A program made the position numbers and the translations under genes. From Acanthosepion lycidas (taxonomy: Eukaryota; Mollusca; Cephalopoda; Sepiida; Sepiidae), in the NCBI GenBank assembly GCA_963932145.1, contig CAWVQA010000092.1, positions 186,001 to 250,000 of the forward strand: a stretch of 64,000 bases of DNA, given 5' to 3'. Positions 62,361 through 64,000 of this stretch are shown in pieces. The notes below the pieces were generated by a model, which saw only the letters and a program-made list of their open reading frames with translations, made no database searches and was not told the origin of the DNA. Each line of letters opens with the position of its first letter. Position 1 is the stretch's first letter.

Positions 62361-64000
62361 TTGCCTTCAAATTCATACCGTGATCGTAGCATGCCTGGAC
62401 TCGACTCATCTGACTGGGATTTCCATGAAAAAGATTGTGGGCACAAAATGCGTTATCACTGTACATTTCTCTTCTATTTCCCATTACTATTTCTATTTTA
62501 CTTCCTCAATTTAGCATTATGGACAGGGAAAAACCTAATCTAAGATCTGCAAAAAAATATTTTGCCATCAAATTCATACCGTGATCGTAGCATGCATAGA
62601 CTCGACTCATATGACTGGGATTTCCATGAAAAAGCTTGTGGGCACAAAACGGGTGATCACTGTATATTTCTCTTCTATTTCCCATTAGTATTTCTATTTT
62701 ACTTCCTCAAGTTAGTATTATGGACTGGGAAAGACCTAATCTAAGATCTGCAAAAAAATATTTTGCCTTCAAATTCATACCGTGATCGTAGCATGCCTGG
62801 ACTCGACTCATATGACTGGGATTTCCATTAAAAAGATTGTGGGCACAAAATGCGTGATCACTGTACATTTCTCTTCTGTTTCCCATTACTATTTCTATTT
62901 TACTTCCTCAATTTAGCATTATGGACAGGGAAAGACCTAATCTAAGATCTGCAAAAAAATATTTTGCCTTCAAATTTATACCGTGATCGTAGCATGCCTG
63001 GACTCGACTCATATGACTGGGATTTCCATGAAAAAGATTGTGGGCGGAAAATGGGTGATCACTGTACATTTCTCTTCTGTTTCCCATTACTATTTCTATT
63101 TTACTTCCTCAATTTAGCATTATAGACAGGGAAAGACCTAATCTAAGATCTGCAAAAAAATATTTTGTCTTCAAATTCATACCGTGATCGTTGCATGCCT
63201 GGACTCGACTCATATGACTGGGATTTCCATGAAAAAGATTGTGGGCACAAAATGCGTGATCACTGTACATTTCTCTTCTGTTTCCCATTAGTATTTCTAT
63301 GTTACTTCCTCAATTTAGCATTATGGACTGGGAAAGACCTAATCTAAGATCTGCAAAAAAATATTTTGCCTTCAAATTCATACCGTGATCGTAGCATGCC
63401 TGGACTCGACTCATATGACTGGGATTTCCATGAAAAAGATTGTGGGCACAAAATGCGTTATCACTGTACATTTCTCTTCTATTTCCCATTACTATTTCTA
63501 TTTTACTTCCTCAATTTAGCATTATGGACAGGGAAAAACCTAATCTAAGATCTGCAAAAAAATATTTTGCCATCAAATTCATACCGTGATCGTAGCATGC
63601 ATGGACTCGACTCATATGACTGGGATTTCCATGAAAAAGCTTGTGGGCACAAAACGGGTGATCACTGTATATTTCTCTTCTATTTCCCATTAGTATTTCT
63701 ATTTTACTTCCTCAAGTTAGTATTATGGACTGGGAAAGACCTAATCTAAGATCTGCAAAAAAATATTTTGCCTTCAAATTCATACCGTGATCGTAGCATG
63801 CCTGGACTCGACTCATATGACTGGGATTTCCATTAAAAAGATTGTGGGCACAAAATGCGTGATCACTGTACATTTCTCTTCTGTTTCCCATTACTATTTC
63901 TATTTTACTTCCTCAATTTAGCATTATGGACAGGGAAAGACCTAATCTAAGATCTGCAAAAAAATATTTTGCCTTCAAATTTATACCGTGATCGTAGCAT
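62361..64000 (+). repeat. 1005-bp pentamer, one full copy and part of a second
   Basis: 62361, 62562, 62763 and 62964 match 63366, 63567, 63768 and the partial monomer at 63969. Shared private marks are ATGCGTTATC with GAAAAACC, TTGCCATC with AAAGCTTGTG, AAAACGGG and CAAGTTAGTATT, CCATTAAAAAG, and AAATTTATACC. The fifth monomer (63165, GATCGTTGCATG) has no counterpart inside the window yet. These monomers carry more private changes than most of the array. Confidence 0.85.
63969..64000 (+). repeat. Partial monomer at right edge
   Basis: The first 32 bases of a monomer with AAATTTATACC, like 62964. The array continues past the window. Confidence 0.95.

Larger units (their letters stand above)
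1..64000 (+). repeat. Tandem satellite array, 201-bp monomer, about 318 copies
   Basis: The whole window is a head-to-tail array of one AT-rich monomer. From 129 to 21435 there are exactly 106 monomers of 201 bp with no indel, and the rest of the window can be tiled to the base with 196-202-bp monomers. No monomer is inverted and no foreign sequence interrupts the array. Landmarks per monomer (position 1 = T of TTGCC) are SphI GCATGC 29-34, NdeI CATATG 47-52, BclI TGATCA 93-98, BsrGI TGTACA 100-105, BglII AGATCT 183-188 and an A7 tract at 191-197. Such arrays are typical of eukaryotic heterochromatin; the chromosomal position is inference. The family is not recognised. Confidence 0.98.

Noticed and set aside
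1..64000. CRISPR array
   Set aside because: The period is 201 bp and the whole unit is repeated; there are no short repeats separated by unique spacers and no cas genes.
1..64000. CENP-B box
   Set aside because: I searched the monomer and its variants for the mammalian TTCG...CGGG core on both strands. CGGG occurs only in the AAAACGGG variant at 62.6 and 63.7 kb, with no TTCG at the needed spacing. No canonical box is present.
1..64000. Bacterial or viral tandem repeat region
   Set aside because: 64 kb of non-coding tandem repeat with multi-level HOR structure and no genes is not known from bacterial genomes or viruses; it fits eukaryotic satellite DNA.
1..64000. Cluster of palindromic hexamers as a regulatory code
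   Set aside because: Six perfect hexamer palindromes per monomer is only about twice the number expected by chance in 201 bp, so I treat them as map markers only.

Overview
The window is one uninterrupted head-to-tail satellite DNA array. With a register that starts at the TTG of TTGCCTTCAAATTC, it holds 318 complete monomers (129-63968), a 128-bp partial monomer at the left edge and a 32-bp partial at the right edge. The basic monomer is 201 bp and about 37% GC (75 of 201 in the common form). Monomer lengths are 297 of 201 bp, 15 of 196 bp, 2 of 202 bp, 3 of 200 bp and 1 of 199 bp, and these sum exactly to the array length. All monomers lie in the same orientation. I found no unique sequence, transposon, RNA gene or credible protein gene. 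The array runs off both ends. This size, order and homogenisation point to a eukaryotic heterochromatic satellite (centromeric, pericentromeric, subtelomeric or sex-chromosome block). I do not recognise the family and cannot name the organism.

The monomers fall into linked variant types. Numbering is within the monomer. Type A is the common form. Type B has 90A, 108C, 164T and 188A; 188A destroys a BglII site. Type C has 34A, 84G, 90A/91T, 128A and 154C. Type D has 34A, 91G, 116A, 127G and usually 165T. These are arranged in higher-order repeats (HORs) that change along the window: pentamers of 1005 bp at 0.9-2.9 kb; A/B dimers at 3.1-3.9 kb; a mixed zone at 4-12.8 kb; tetramers at 12.8-14.4 kb; a locally re-duplicated zone at 16.4-19.6 kb; a roughly 2.4-kb 12-13-mer HOR at 21.4-34.8 kb carrying the 196-bp monomers; a 22-monomer (4422-bp) spacing at 34.4-41.3 kb; a long mosaic paralogue of earlier regions at 43.3-57.7 kb; tetramers at 58.5-62 kb; and a more divergent pentamer at 62.4 kb to the end.

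No genes work together here. What can be read is the history of the array: slippage deletion, single-monomer losses leaving chimeric monomers, local expansions, and a long-range duplication of 10-15 kb scale whose two versions differ by whole numbers of monomers. The array also shows recurrent CpG decay. A 60-codon open frame recurs in most monomers because 201 is a multiple of three, but it begins at TTG, varies mostly at amino-acid-changing sites and is often broken, so I do not call it a gene.
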